Shown in pieces: positions 52,000 to 63,538 of a stretch of DNA of 64,000 bases (its first letter is position 1; every line of letters starts with the position of its first letter). The DNA lies in NCBI RefSeq assembly GCF_001005085.2, contig NZ_LBMU02000009.1, forward strand, positions 1 to 64,000, read 5' to 3'. The DNA is from Streptomyces humi (GTDB lineage: Bacteria > Actinomycetota > Actinomycetes > Streptomycetales > Streptomycetaceae). The notes beneath the pieces were generated by a model. That model searched no databases, was not told the origin of the DNA, and was given only the letters and a program-made list of their open reading frames with translations. The position numbers and the translations under genes are program-made.

Positions 52000-54900
52000 C
52001 TACGCGTGCGTGCGCAGGAGCGTGCGCATCGTCCGCATGGCCACCGACAGGTTGGCCAGGTCGAAGGAGTCCGAGCCGCGGATCTCCTCCAGGGTGGCCC
52101 GGGCCCGGCCCAGGATCGCCGTGTTCTTCTGCTCCCAGGCCTGGTAGCGCTGCTCGGGCGTCGACGTGCCGTCGCCCGCGGCGAGGACGTCGGCGGTGAG
52201 CATCGCGTGGGCCGCGTACAGGTCCTCCCGGATGGAGGCACGGGCCATCGACTGCCAGCGGTCGGCCCGCGGGAGCTCGATGATGCGGTCCATCAGCTGG
52301 GTGACGCCGAGACGGTCGGCGAGGTCGTAGTACACCTCGGCGACGTCCAGTGGCTCCTTGCCCGTGCGGTCGGCCACCGAGACGATGTCCAGCGCCGGGA
52401 AGGCCGAGGAGAAACCGGCCACCCGGGTCGCCGGCTCGTCCGGGACACCGGCCGCGGACAGCTCGTCGTACACGTGCTGGTACCACTCCAGGTCCGCGCC
52501 GCGCAGCAGCTTCGGCAGCTGCTGCCAGACCTGTTCGACCCGCTCGGAGAAGAAGTCGACGGTCTCCAGCAGTTGCAGCGGCTGCGGCCGGTTGTTGAGC
52601 AGCCAGCGGGTGCCGCGCTCGACCAGCCGCCGCGAGTGCAGCCGGATCCGGGTCTGGACGGCCGCGTCGACCTTGTTGTCCAGCTCCTCCACCGCGTCCC
52701 ACACCGGCGCCGAGCGGAAGATCGCGCGGGCCGCGGTCTGCGCCCGGACGATCTCCTCCAGGGAGGCCCCGGTCTCCTCGCGCAGCCGGTGCAGATAGGT
52801 CGTACCACCGGTGTTGACCGTGTCGTTGACCAGGACGGTGGTCGTGATCTCGCGGCGCAGCGGGTGGGTGGCGAGCGCCGCGGCGAACTGCTCGCGCAGG
52901 GCCGTCGGGAAGTACGCGTGCAGCAGGCCGCTCAGGTACGGGTCGTCGGGCAGCGAGGTCGCCAGCAGCTCGTCGGAGACCGTGATCTTCGTGTACGCCA
53001 GCAGGACGGCCGTCTCCGGGCCGGTCAGGCCCTGGCCGGTGCCGATGCGCTCGCGGATCTGCCGGTCGGTGGGCAGGAACTCCAGGGCGCGGTCCAGGTG
53101 GCCTTCCCTGACCAGGTGGCGCAGGAAGCGCTGCTGGGCGTGGAGCATGTCCCCGGACTGGGCGAGGGCGTTGGCGATGGCCACGTTCTGCGCGTAGTTG
53201 TTGCGCAGCACCAGGGAACCGACCTCGTCGGTCATCTCGGCGAGCAGCTTGTTGCGCTGCTTGACCGTCATGTCGCCGTCCGCGACCACACCGTTGAGCA
53301 GGATCTTGATGTTCACCTCGTGGTCGGAGGTGTCCACGCCGGCGCTGTTGTCGATCGCGTCGGTGTTGATCTTGCCGCCCCGGCGGGCGAACTCGATCCG
53401 GCCGAGCTGGGTCAGGCCCAGGTTGCCGCCCTCGCCGACCACCTTGACGCGCAGGTCGGAGCCGTCGACGCGGATAGCGTCGTTGGCCTTGTCGCCGACG
53501 TCGGCGTGGGACTCGGTCGACGCCTTGACGTAGGTGCCGATACCGCCGTTCCACAGCAGGTCGACCGGCGCGCGCAGGATCGCCTTCATCAGGTCGGCCG
53601 GGGTCAGCTTGGCGACCTTGTCCTCGATACCGAGGGCCTCGCGGATGTGGCCGTTGACCGGGATGGACTTGGCGGTACGGGGGAAGACGCCGCCGCCCGC
53701 CGAGAGCAGTTCGGTGTCGTAGTCGCCCCAGCTGGAGCGGGGCAGCTCGAACAGGCGGCGGCGCTCGGCGTAGGAGGTGGCCGCGTCCGGGTTCGGGTCG
53801 ATGAAGATGTGCCGGTGGTCGAAGGCGGCGACCAGCCGGATGTGCTCGGAGAGCAGCATGCCGTTGCCGAACACGTCACCGGACATGTCGCCGACGCCGA
53901 CGACCGTGAAGTCCTCGGTCTGGGTGTCGACGCCCAGCTCCCGGAAGTGCCGCTTCACGGACTCCCAGGCACCGCGCGCGGTGATGCCCATGCCCTTGTG
54001 GTCGTAGCCGGCGCTGCCGCCGGAGGCGAAGGCGTCGCCGAGCCAGAAGTCGTAGCTGCCGGCCACCTCGTTGGCGATGTCGGAGAACGTCGCCGTGCCC
54101 TTGTCGGCGGCGACCACCAGGTAGGTGTCGTCCTCGTCGTGCCGGACCACGTCCTGCGGGGGCACGACCTCGCCGGCCACCATGTTGTCGGTGATGTCGA
54201 GCAGCGCGGAGATGAAGGTCTTGTAGCTGGCGATGCCCTCCGCGAGCCACGCGTCACGGTCCTTGGCCGGGTCCGGCAGCTGCTTGGCGACGAAGCCGCC
54301 CTTGGCGCCGACCGGCACGATGACGGTGTTCTTCACCATCTGCGCCTTGACCAGGCCGAGGATCTCGGTACGGAAGTCCTCACGCCGGTCGGACCAGCGC
54401 AGGCCGCCGCGCGCGACCTTGCCGAAGCGCAGGTGCACACCCTCGACGCGCGGCGAGTACACCCAGATCTCGTACGCCGGGCGGGGCGCCGGCAGGTCGG
54501 GGATGGCCTGCGGGTCGAACTTCATGGAGACGTACGAGTGCGGCCGGCCGGCCGCCGTCTCCTGGAAGAAGTTGGTGCGCAGCGTCGCCTTGATGACGGT
54601 CAGGAAGGACCGCAGGATGCGGTCCTCGTCGAGACTCGCCACCTGGTCGAGCGCCGCGTCCAGTTCCTCGAGGAGCGCGTCGACGATCTCCAGGCCGGCC
54701 TTCTGCCGGTCCGGGGACATCCGCGCCTCGAAGAGGGAGACGAGCAGCCGGGTGGTGTGGACGTTGTGCCGGAGCGTGGTCTCCATGTAGTCCTGGCTGA
54801 ACGTGGAACCGGCCTGCCGCAGGTACTTGGCGTACGCCCGCAGCACCATCGCCTGCCGCCAGGTCAGCCCGGCGCTCAGCACCAGGGCGTTGAACCCGTC

Positions 54901-56937
54901 GTTCTCCGCCTGGCCGGTCCAGGTCGCCGCGAAGGCCTCCTGGAACCGCTCACGGCCGTCCTCGCCCAGGTAGTCGCCGCTCGCGGCGCCCTGTGACTTC
55001 GGCATGCGCAGCCCGAAGTCGTAGATCCACGCGGTGGTCCGGTCCGCGCAGCGCAGTTCGTACGGCCGCTCGTCGATCACCTCGACACCCAGCGTGTTGA
55101 GGACCGGCAGCACCGCCGACAGGGAGATCGCCGCGCCCTTGCGGTAGATCTTGAAGCGGCGCTCGCCGGGGGCGGCGCCCACCGGCTCGTAGAGGCTGAG
55201 GGCGAAGTCGTTGCCCGCCTCCTCGGTGAGCCGCTCCAGGTGGACGAGGTCGGCGACCGCCGCGCGCGGGGTGTGGTCGGCTTTGTAGCCCTCGGGGAAG
55301 GAGTTGGTGTACTTGCGCTGGAGCTCGGCCGCGCGCTCCTCGCCGAGCTCGGCGTTGAGCGCCTCGGCGAAGCCGTCGGCCCAGGAACGGGCCGCCTCGA
55401 CCAGGCGGGCCTCGATGCGGTCCTTGTCGACGTCGGACAGCTCGGGCAGTCCGGTGCCCTGCGGGACGCGGACCACGAAGTGCAGCCGGGACAGGATCGA
55501 CTCGGTGTTCCAGGCCGTGAAGTCGACGCTGGTGCCGCCGAGCTCCTCCTTGAGGATGTCGATGATGCGCAGCCGGACGCCGGTGGTGTAGCGGTCGCGG
55601 GGCAGATAGACGAGGGCCGAGTAGTAGCGGCCGTACTCGTCCTGGCGCAGGTAGAGACGGAGCCGGCGGCGTTCCTGGAGGTAGAGGACGCTCGTGACGA
55701 TCGACTCCAGCTCCGGGACCGGAGTCTGGAACATGTCGTCGCGCGGGTAGGTCTCCATGATCTGGAGCAGGTCGCGGCCGTCGTGGCTGTTGGGCGAGAA
55801 CCCGGCCCGCTCCAGGACCGCGTCGACCTTGCGCCGGATCACCGGCACCCGGCGCACCGACTCGGTGTACGCGGCGGACGAGAACAGCCCCAGGAAGCGC
55901 CGCTCACCGACCACGTTGCCGTCGGCGTCGAACTTCTTGACGCCGACATAGTCCAGGTACGACGGCCGGTGCACGGTCGCCCGGCTGTTCGCCTTGGTCA
56001 GCACGAGGAGCTTGTGCTCGCGGGCCTTGGCGCGCGCGTCGGCCGGGAGCCGCTCGAAGGACGGGCTGACGGGGTGGCCCTCGTCGACGGTGTGGTGCGG
56101 GTCGGAGCGCAGGATGCCGAGGCCGGTGCCGGGCACGGCGGCCAGGGAGTCGTCCTCGCGCAGCTGGTACTCGCGGAAGCCGAGGAAGGTGAAGTGGTCG
56201 GCGGCCAGCCAGCGCAGCAGCTCGCGGGCCTCCTCGACCTCGGGGCCCGGCAGGTCGGCGGGGACCGGCTCGTCACCGAGGTGCTCGGCGACGCGGACGG
56301 CGCACTCCCGCATCTTCTCCCAGTCCTCGACGGCCTCACGGACGTCCGACAGGACGCGCAGCAGATCGGCGGTGATCTGCTTGAGGTCGGAGCGGTCGGT
56401 CTCACGGTCGATCTCGACGTGGATCCAGGACTCGATGTGCGTGTCGTGCGGCAGCTCGTCGCCGGCGGCCGGGGTGGGCAGCACCTCGATCAGCTTGCCG
56501 GTGAGATCACGGCGCACCACGAACTGGGGGTGGATGACGACGTGGATGCCACGTCCCTGCCGGGTCAGCTCGTTGGTGACCGAGTCGACGAGGAAGGGCA
56601 TGTCGTCGGTGACGACCTCCACCACGGTGTGGCTGCATGTCCACCCGTTCTCCTCGACCGTCGGGGTGTGGACCCGGACGTTGGCGGTGCCCTGCGGGCG
56701 GGTCTCCGCGAGACGGTAGTGCGAGACGGCCGCGCCGAAGACGTCGACCGGGTCGCGGTCGGCCAGGTCCTCCGGTGCGGTGTGCAGGTAGTAGCGCTGG
56801 AGGAACGTGAAGACGGACTCCTGGTCCACCTCTCCCGTCGTCCCAGTCGGTAGGTGCCCCCCGGCCGGGCTGTTCTCAGCTACCCGGGCGGCCCGATCGA
56901 GCAGCTCGGCCTTGGCTTCGTCCAGCTTGGTCTGCAT
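52000..56937 (-). CDS. gdh: Large NAD-dependent glutamate dehydrogenase
   Basis: 1645 residues from the ATG at 56937 (GAGGACA upstream). This is the very large NAD-specific class of about 180 kDa known from S. clavuligerus, which oxidises glutamate to 2-oxoglutarate and ammonium. The N-terminal half holds regulatory ACT-like regions (FLVDSVTNELTRQGRGIHV, VRLRIIDILKEELGG). The catalytic part has GGLRWSDRREDFRTE, VPVGAKGGFVAKQLP with the active-site Lys, and an NAD-binding region near VGVGDMSGDVFGNGMLLS. GEGGNLGLTQLGRIEFARRGG is also typical. Complete and uninterrupted. Confidence 0.96.
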   Translation of the reverse strand: MQTKLDEAKAELLDRAARVAENSPAGGHLPTGTTGEVDQESVFTFLQRYYLHTAPEDLADRDPVDVFGAAVSHYRLAETRPQGTANVRVHTPTVEENGWTCSHTVVEVVTDDMPFLVDSVTNELTRQGRGIHVVIHPQFVVRRDLTGKLIEVLPTPAAGDELPHDTHIESWIHVEIDRETDRSDLKQITADLLRVLSDVREAVEDWEKMRECAVRVAEHLGDEPVPADLPGPEVEEARELLRWLAADHFTFLGFREYQLREDDSLAAVPGTGLGILRSDPHHTVDEGHPVSPSFERLPADARAKAREHKLLVLTKANSRATVHRPSYLDYVGVKKFDADGNVVGERRFLGLFSSAAYTESVRRVPVIRRKVDAVLERAGFSPNSHDGRDLLQIMETYPRDDMFQTPVPELESIVTSVLYLQERRRLRLYLRQDEYGRYYSALVYLPRDRYTTGVRLRIIDILKEELGGTSVDFTAWNTESILSRLHFVVRVPQGTGLPELSDVDKDRIEARLVEAARSWADGFAEALNAELGEERAAELQRKYTNSFPEGYKADHTPRAAVADLVHLERLTEEAGNDFALSLYEPVGAAPGERRFKIYRKGAAISLSAVLPVLNTLGVEVIDERPYELRCADRTTAWIYDFGLRMPKSQGAASGDYLGEDGRERFQEAFAATWTGQAENDGFNALVLSAGLTWRQAMVLRAYAKYLRQAGSTFSQDYMETTLRHNVHTTRLLVSLFEARMSPDRQKAGLEIVDALLEELDAALDQVASLDEDRILRSFLTVIKATLRTNFFQETAAGRPHSYVSMKFDPQAIPDLPAPRPAYEIWVYSPRVEGVHLRFGKVARGGLRWSDRREDFRTEILGLVKAQMVKNTVIVPVGAKGGFVAKQLPDPAKDRDAWLAEGIASYKTFISALLDITDNMVAGEVVPPQDVVRHDEDDTYLVVAADKGTATFSDIANEVAGSYDFWLGDAFASGGSAGYDHKGMGITARGAWESVKRHFRELGVDTQTEDFTVVGVGDMSGDVFGNGMLLSEHIRLVAAFDHRHIFIDPNPDAATSYAERRRLFELPRSSWGDYDTELLSAGGGVFPRTAKSIPVNGHIREALGIEDKVAKLTPADLMKAILRAPVDLLWNGGIGTYVKASTESHADVGDKANDAIRVDGSDLRVKVVGEGGNLGLTQLGRIEFARRGGKINTDAIDNSAGVDTSDHEVNIKILLNGVVADGDMTVKQRNKLLAEMTDEVGSLVLRNNYAQNVAIANALAQSGDMLHAQQRFLRHLVREGHLDRALEFLPTDRQIRERIGTGQGLTGPETAVLLAYTKITVSDELLATSLPDDPYLSGLLHAYFPTALREQFAAALATHPLRREITTTVLVNDTVNTGGTTYLHRLREETGASLEEIVRAQTAARAIFRSAPVWDAVEELDNKVDAAVQTRIRLHSRRLVERGTRWLLNNRPQPLQLLETVDFFSERVEQVWQQLPKLLRGADLEWYQHVYDELSAAGVPDEPATRVAGFSSAFPALDIVSVADRTGKEPLDVAEVYYDLADRLGVTQLMDRIIELPRADRWQSMARASIREDLYAAHAMLTADVLAAGDGTSTPEQRYQAWEQKNTAILGRARATLEEIRGSDSFDLANLSVAMRTMRTLLRTHA

Positions 56938-57389
56938 TGTCCTCTGGCTCCTGTCGCGCGCCATTGCGTGACGTAGAAGGAAGTACGGGCTCTTCCCCCT
57001 GCGGCTCGACGCCACGGCCGGGGTCTCCGGTCTGCTTCGACGCTATGCCGCAAGGCGAGATGAGCGGGGGGTATTCGGCCATTCTCGACGGGCCCCAAGG
57101 GTGTGACGTCCCTCTCGGCGCCACCACTGCCAGGGCCGTCCGCGACGCCCTCCGCCCGAGAAGACCAGCGACCGCCGCCCGGTCACGGAGGTGTTCCGTG
57201 CTCACCGGGCGCAGGGCAGGGGCGCCGACGCCCCCGCGAACTATCGCGCTGATCACGCCACCAAGGCTATCGCTCCCGACCGGGGGCCCGTCATGAGCCG
57301 TATGTGTACAAAACAGGGGGTGCAACTTTGACGTTCTGCACAGCGACGACGGCTCGCGAGGGTGCCGGGCCGACTCTTGCGACCCCGGC
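56938..57389. other. Intergenic region upstream of gdh
   Basis: 452 bp without a supportable gene. It should contain the gdh promoter and the end of the HAD-hydrolase transcript. One candidate promoter is annotated separately at 57297-57325. The remaining sequence shows no repeats or recognisable structured RNA. Confidence 0.45.
57297..57325 (-). promoter_or_regulatory. Possible promoter for gdh
   Basis: On the minus strand TTGCAC (complement of 57320-57325), a 17-base spacer, then TACGGC (complement of 57297-57302). The -10 match is weak and the leader would be over 350 bases. It lies in an A+T-richer pocket. Low confidence. Confidence 0.3.
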
Positions 57390-58055
57390 TCACGCCACGA
57401 GTCTCTCCGCCTCCTCGACCGCCTCCGCCAGTGAGTCCACCACCGGCACACCGGCCTCCTCCAGGCTCACCCGGCCGTGCGACCCCCCGGTGTAGAGCAC
57501 CGCCTTCGCGCCCGCCGCGTGCGCGGCCACCGCGTCGTCCGCCGCGTCCCCGATCACCACGGTCCGCCCGGGGGCCACGTCCGCCAGCTGCCGCAGGTGC
57601 CGCACCATGTGCTCGGCCTTGCTGCCCCCGGACGGCCCGACGCGCCCCTCCACCCGCAGGAAGTGCGGCTCGATGCCGAATCCGCGCACCAGCGGCACGA
57701 GTTCGTCGTGCACGTACATGCTCAGCAGCGACTGGCTGCGCCCCACCGAACGCCACCCGGCCAGCAGCTCGGCCGCCCCCTCGGTGAGCCCGCACAGACC
57801 GCGGTGCTCGGCGTAGTACCGGTGGAAGATCTCGTCCATGACCTCCCACTCGGTCTGCGTCGGCAGCCGTCCCATCAGCCGCTCGTAGAACTTCGGCACC
57901 GGCACGCAGTACAGCGCCCGGTACTGCTCCAGCGTGATCGGTGCCAGGCCCAGCTCGGCCGAGGCCGCGTTCGTCGCCCCGATGATCGCGTCGTTGTCGT
58001 GGAACAGGGTCCCGTTCCAGTCCCAGACGATGTGTGCCTTTTCGTGCTTCCCCAT
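57390..58055 (-). CDS. HAD-family hydrolase
   Basis: 221 residues from the ATG at 58055, giving MGKHEKAHIVWDWNGTLF. Haloacid-dehalogenase-type phosphatase: motif I is DWNGT (Asp-X-Asn rather than Asp-X-Asp, as in several HAD subfamilies of this type), motif II lies near LLSMYVHDEL, and motif IV is VIGDAADDAVAAHAAG. The helical cap is between about 20 and 95. It resembles phosphoglycolate-phosphatase-like enzymes, but the substrate cannot be read. Next to the DUF6912 and Rv3235-like genes, an arrangement also seen beside secA in actinobacteria. Confidence 0.88.
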   Translation of the reverse strand: MGKHEKAHIVWDWNGTLFHDNDAIIGATNAASAELGLAPITLEQYRALYCVPVPKFYERLMGRLPTQTEWEVMDEIFHRYYAEHRGLCGLTEGAAELLAGWRSVGRSQSLLSMYVHDELVPLVRGFGIEPHFLRVEGRVGPSGGSKAEHMVRHLRQLADVAPGRTVVIGDAADDAVAAHAAGAKAVLYTGGSHGRVSLEEAGVPVVDSLAEAVEEAERLVA

Positions 58056-58148
58056 GCCGAAAACGCTACCCGCCATCACTGACAGTCAAGACCGGGCGGA
58101 GCGTCACCGCAGGTCACAGAGGTGCTGCCAGGCCCCGGCAGGGTCCGT

Positions 58149-58664
58149 TCAGCCGCCCAGTCCCACCAGGTTCGGGATCTCCTGCGTGGCGTACCAGAGC
58201 AGTTCGTGGTCCTCGGCGCCGTCCACCACGAACTGCGCGTCGTCGTCCCCGCCGTCCGCGGCCGCGAGCGCTCCGGCCGCGGCGGTCACGTCCTCGTCCG
58301 CGTCGTCGGAGTCGACGTGCACCGCGGCGGCCCTGGCCAGCGCCACCGTCGCGGTCACCCGCACCTCGCCCAGCGCCGCCGGGTCCAGGCCACGGTCCGG
58401 ATCGGCCGCCGCCGTGCCGTCGGGCACGTCCACGGCGACCACGACCCGGCGGCGCGGCGCGTCCGGGTCGGCGGCCAGCAGCCGCAGGGAGGCCAGCGCG
58501 GCCCGGCTGAGCGCCGCGTACTCCAGTTCCTCCAGGTCGTCGGAGAGGTACCACTCGCGCAGCGCGGGCGTGACGGCGTAGGCGACGAACGGACCGGTCC
58601 CCAGCGCGCCCGTCTTGTACGCCTCGGCCAGCGCGGGGAGGGTCAGGGGGACGTAGACGCGCAT
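58149..58664 (-). CDS. DUF6912-type conserved actinobacterial protein
   Basis: 171 residues, no signal peptide or membrane helix, acidic overall. Begins MRVYVPLTLPALAEAYKTG, followed by VAYAVTPALREWYLSDD and LEELEYAALSRAALASLRLL, the pattern I associate with DUF6912 (assignment from memory). The central part is rich in Asp and Ala (DSDDADEDVTAAAG). C-terminus HELLWYATQEIPNLVGL. Function unknown. It starts opposite the Rv3235-like gene, 93 bp upstream of the HAD hydrolase on the same strand. Confidence 0.75.
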   Translation of the reverse strand: MRVYVPLTLPALAEAYKTGALGTGPFVAYAVTPALREWYLSDDLEELEYAALSRAALASLRLLAADPDAPRRRVVVAVDVPDGTAAADPDRGLDPAALGEVRVTATVALARAAAVHVDSDDADEDVTAAAGALAAADGGDDDAQFVVDGAEDHELLWYATQEIPNLVGLGG

Positions 58665-59027
58665 GCTGGCCGCTCTCTCTGGACGCTTCGACTCTGCCGG
58701 TACCGGACGTCCCGACGACCGCCGGGCCCTCCGGTTGCCTCCCGAGGGCGGTCGGGCCTTCCGGAGGGCCTTCAGGATACGTGCGGGCGTCCCCTTTCGA
58801 GTCCCGGGCCGTGACGTCGCGGGCGTCCACCCGGCGCCCCTCGGTTCACCCGGTGCCGCCGCCTGTCCGGCGGGTTTCCCATGCCCGTGACCACTCGGAT
58901 AGGTGAATGTTCCGGAGCCCCGACACGGGCCGCCCTCGCCTTGCTGTCGCCGTCCCGGGCCCCGTACAAGATCCTCAACCTCAAGTTACCGCCCGGTATC
59001 AGCCGGGCCGCCGAACGGGGACCCCCC
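58665..59027. other. Divergent intergenic region with a long inverted repeat
   Basis: 363 bp between divergent starts. GGCCCTCCGG (58725-58734) and CCGGAGGGCC (58761-58770) are perfect complements with further pairing in between, so a stable hairpin can form in the leader area of the DUF6912 gene. No additional gene is supported, although the frame of the plus-strand gene is open back to 58881. Confidence 0.5.
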
Positions 59028-59489
59028 ATGAACAAGGTCATGACCAGGACCGCCAAGCTCCGTCCGGACACCCGTCCGCCCGGTCGCCGTGACTCCCGCC
59101 GGCCCGGCGCCCCCGCCTCCCGCCGGCCGCTCACCCCGCCGGCCGCACCGACCGGCCCCCGGCCCACCGACCTCTTCGCGGAGCGTCTGCTGGCCGTGCT
59201 GAGCGGCCGCCGCCCGGTCCACTGGATGCTCCGGCACACCGCGGGCCCCGCCTACGACGACCTGGCCCGCCTCGCCGAGCGCGGCCCCCTGCGTGCCCGG
59301 GGCGCCGACCCCGTGGTCCGCGACATCGGCTACTACGTGCCGCGCACCGGTGCCCTCGAGGTCTTCGCCCGTATCGCGGCGGGCGAGCAACTGCGTGCCA
59401 TGGCCTTCCGCCTGGAGCAGGGCGCCGACCTCCGCTGGCGCTGCACGGCGGTGGAACTCGGCGGTCCCCGCCCACCCCGGACCCACTGA
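59028..59489 (+). CDS. Rv3235-family protein
   Basis: 153 residues from the ATG at 59028; the upstream open frame lacks family similarity. The first 50 residues are basic and Pro/Arg-rich. The conserved domain is TDLFAERLLAVLSGRRPVHWMLRHT, then AYDDLARLAERGPLR, TGALEVFARIAAGEQLRAMAFRLE and RWRCTAVELGG, matching the small actinobacterial family named after M. tuberculosis Rv3235 that neighbours secA. Function unknown. Converges on secA, with repeat-rich DNA between. Confidence 0.82.
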   Translation: MNKVMTRTAKLRPDTRPPGRRDSRRPGAPASRRPLTPPAAPTGPRPTDLFAERLLAVLSGRRPVHWMLRHTAGPAYDDLARLAERGPLRARGADPVVRDIGYYVPRTGALEVFARIAAGEQLRAMAFRLEQGADLRWRCTAVELGGPRPPRTH

Positions 59490-59530
59490 CGGACCGCCCC
59501 GAGCCGGGGACCGCCCAGCCGAGGGGTACG

Positions 59531-59733
59531 GCGACACCCGCCGCCTCTCACACAGGCCCGGCGACAGCCGTCCCACCCACATACGCGCTGCGACAGCCAT
59601 CCCACCCACATACGCGCGGCGACAGCCATCCCGCCCCACAGGCGCGGCGCCAGCCATCCCGCCCCATAGGCGCGGCGACAGCCGTCCCGCCCGCGCAAGG
59701 CACGGCGACAGCCATGCCTCTCTCTCCTCGGCG
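59531..59733. repeat. Minisatellite of 28-30 bp units
   Basis: Seven copies of GCGACAGCC(A/G)TCCC-rich units start at 59531, 59561, 59590, 59619, 59647, 59675 and 59705. The middle ones are best conserved (CCCACCCACATACGCGC). No unique spacers, so this is not a CRISPR array. Confidence 0.9.
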
Positions 59734-59747
59734 CCGGGCATACGCCG

Positions 59748-59783
59748 AGGGGCCGGCCTCCTCTGGCGAGGTGGCCGGCCCCT
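59748..59783 (-). terminator. Terminator hairpin after secA
   Basis: 11-bp perfect stem (59748-59758 with 59773-59783) extended by an inner CCTC/GAGG pairing, 20 bp past the secA stop. No U-tract. Confidence 0.7.
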
Positions 59784-59803
59784 GGGCGGTGGTGTCGGTG
59801 CCG

Positions 59804-62647
<2,844 letters not shown>

Positions 62648-62913
62648 GGGGGTTTGTCTCCTTGCCGGTCGGGCCTGGGACGGTCGGTTTCCATTTGACT
62701 TACTGAGCAACGGCCATCGTATGCGAGGACCCGGGCGCGCCGGGAGGCCCGGCGGTCCGACGACCGTCGACGCTTTTCCGATTCATACGGGACAACGGCC
62801 CGGACGCGCGGATAGTGCCGCATCGGAGCAAGGAATTGCGCGAATTGTGATCACCCGCTCACCCAGCGCGAAAGGGATGGCGAGCCGGACGCCCGGCCGA
62901 GCAGAATCAGCCG
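62648..62913. other. Divergent promoter region of secA and the GNAT gene
   Basis: 266 bp. The secA ribosome binding site is recognisable; no confident promoter hexamers, repeats or additional genes are seen. Confidence 0.4.
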
Positions 62914-63489
62914 ATGGAACCCGTCACGCTCACCACCCCTCGTCTGCTGCTGCGCGCGGTCGGCCCGCAGGACACCGACGCGGTGTACGCGGCCGTCCAG
63001 GATCCCGACATCCAGCGCTGGACCACGATTCCCTCCCCCTACCTCCCGGAACACGCCCGCGGCTTCACGGAGCAGCTGGTTCCCGACGGCTGGTCCGAGG
63101 GCTCGATGTTCACCTTCGGCGTCTTCCTTCCCACCCAGGGGCTGGCCGGGATGCTCGGCCTCACCATGCGCTCGCTGGGGACGGCCGAGGTGGGTTTCTG
63201 GTCCGCGCGGGAGCACCGCGGGCGCGGTCACATCACCGAGGCCACCCTCGCCGTCGCCCGGTGGGCCTTCACCGAGATGGCGATCGACCGGGTCGAATGG
63301 CGTGCCGAGGTCGGCAACCTGGCGTCCCGCGCGGTCGCGGAACGCGCCGGTTTCGCCATGGAGGGCACGCTGCGCTCCGGCATCAACAACAAGGGCGTAC
63401 GACGCGACTGCTGGGTGGGCTCCCTGCTCCCCTCGGACCTGGGCCTGCCCTCGGCCGCGCCCTACCTACCGGCCCCCTCGCAGGGCTGA
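62914..63489 (+). CDS. GNAT-family N-acetyltransferase (RimJ/RimL-like)
   Basis: 191 residues from the ATG at 62914. N-terminal TTPRLLLRAVGPQDTDAVYAAVQDPDIQRW is the start of the RimJ/RimL-type GNAT fold. The acetyl-CoA-binding motif is EHRGRGHITEATLAVARWAF, followed by VEWRAEVGNLASRAVAERAGF and GTLRSGINNKGVRRD. Acetylates an amine on a protein N-terminus, amino acid or small molecule; the target is not predictable. Transcribed away from secA. Confidence 0.92.
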   Translation: MEPVTLTTPRLLLRAVGPQDTDAVYAAVQDPDIQRWTTIPSPYLPEHARGFTEQLVPDGWSEGSMFTFGVFLPTQGLAGMLGLTMRSLGTAEVGFWSAREHRGRGHITEATLAVARWAFTEMAIDRVEWRAEVGNLASRAVAERAGFAMEGTLRSGINNKGVRRDCWVGSLLPSDLGLPSAAPYLPAPSQG

Positions 63490-63538
63490 AACCGCAGTTC
63501 GCGCCGCACTGTCAGTGGCAGCCTCTAGGGTCCGAGTC

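Larger units (their letters stand above)
59490..59803. other. Repeat-bearing intergenic region between converging genes
   Basis: 314 bp between the Rv3235-like gene and secA. Most of it is the 28-30 bp tandem array (59531-59733), followed by the secA terminator. No gene is supported; frames through the array shift because its period is not a multiple of three. Confidence 0.6.

Noticed and set aside
59531..59733. CRISPR array
   Set aside because: The units follow each other directly with no unique spacers between repeats, and no cas genes are present.
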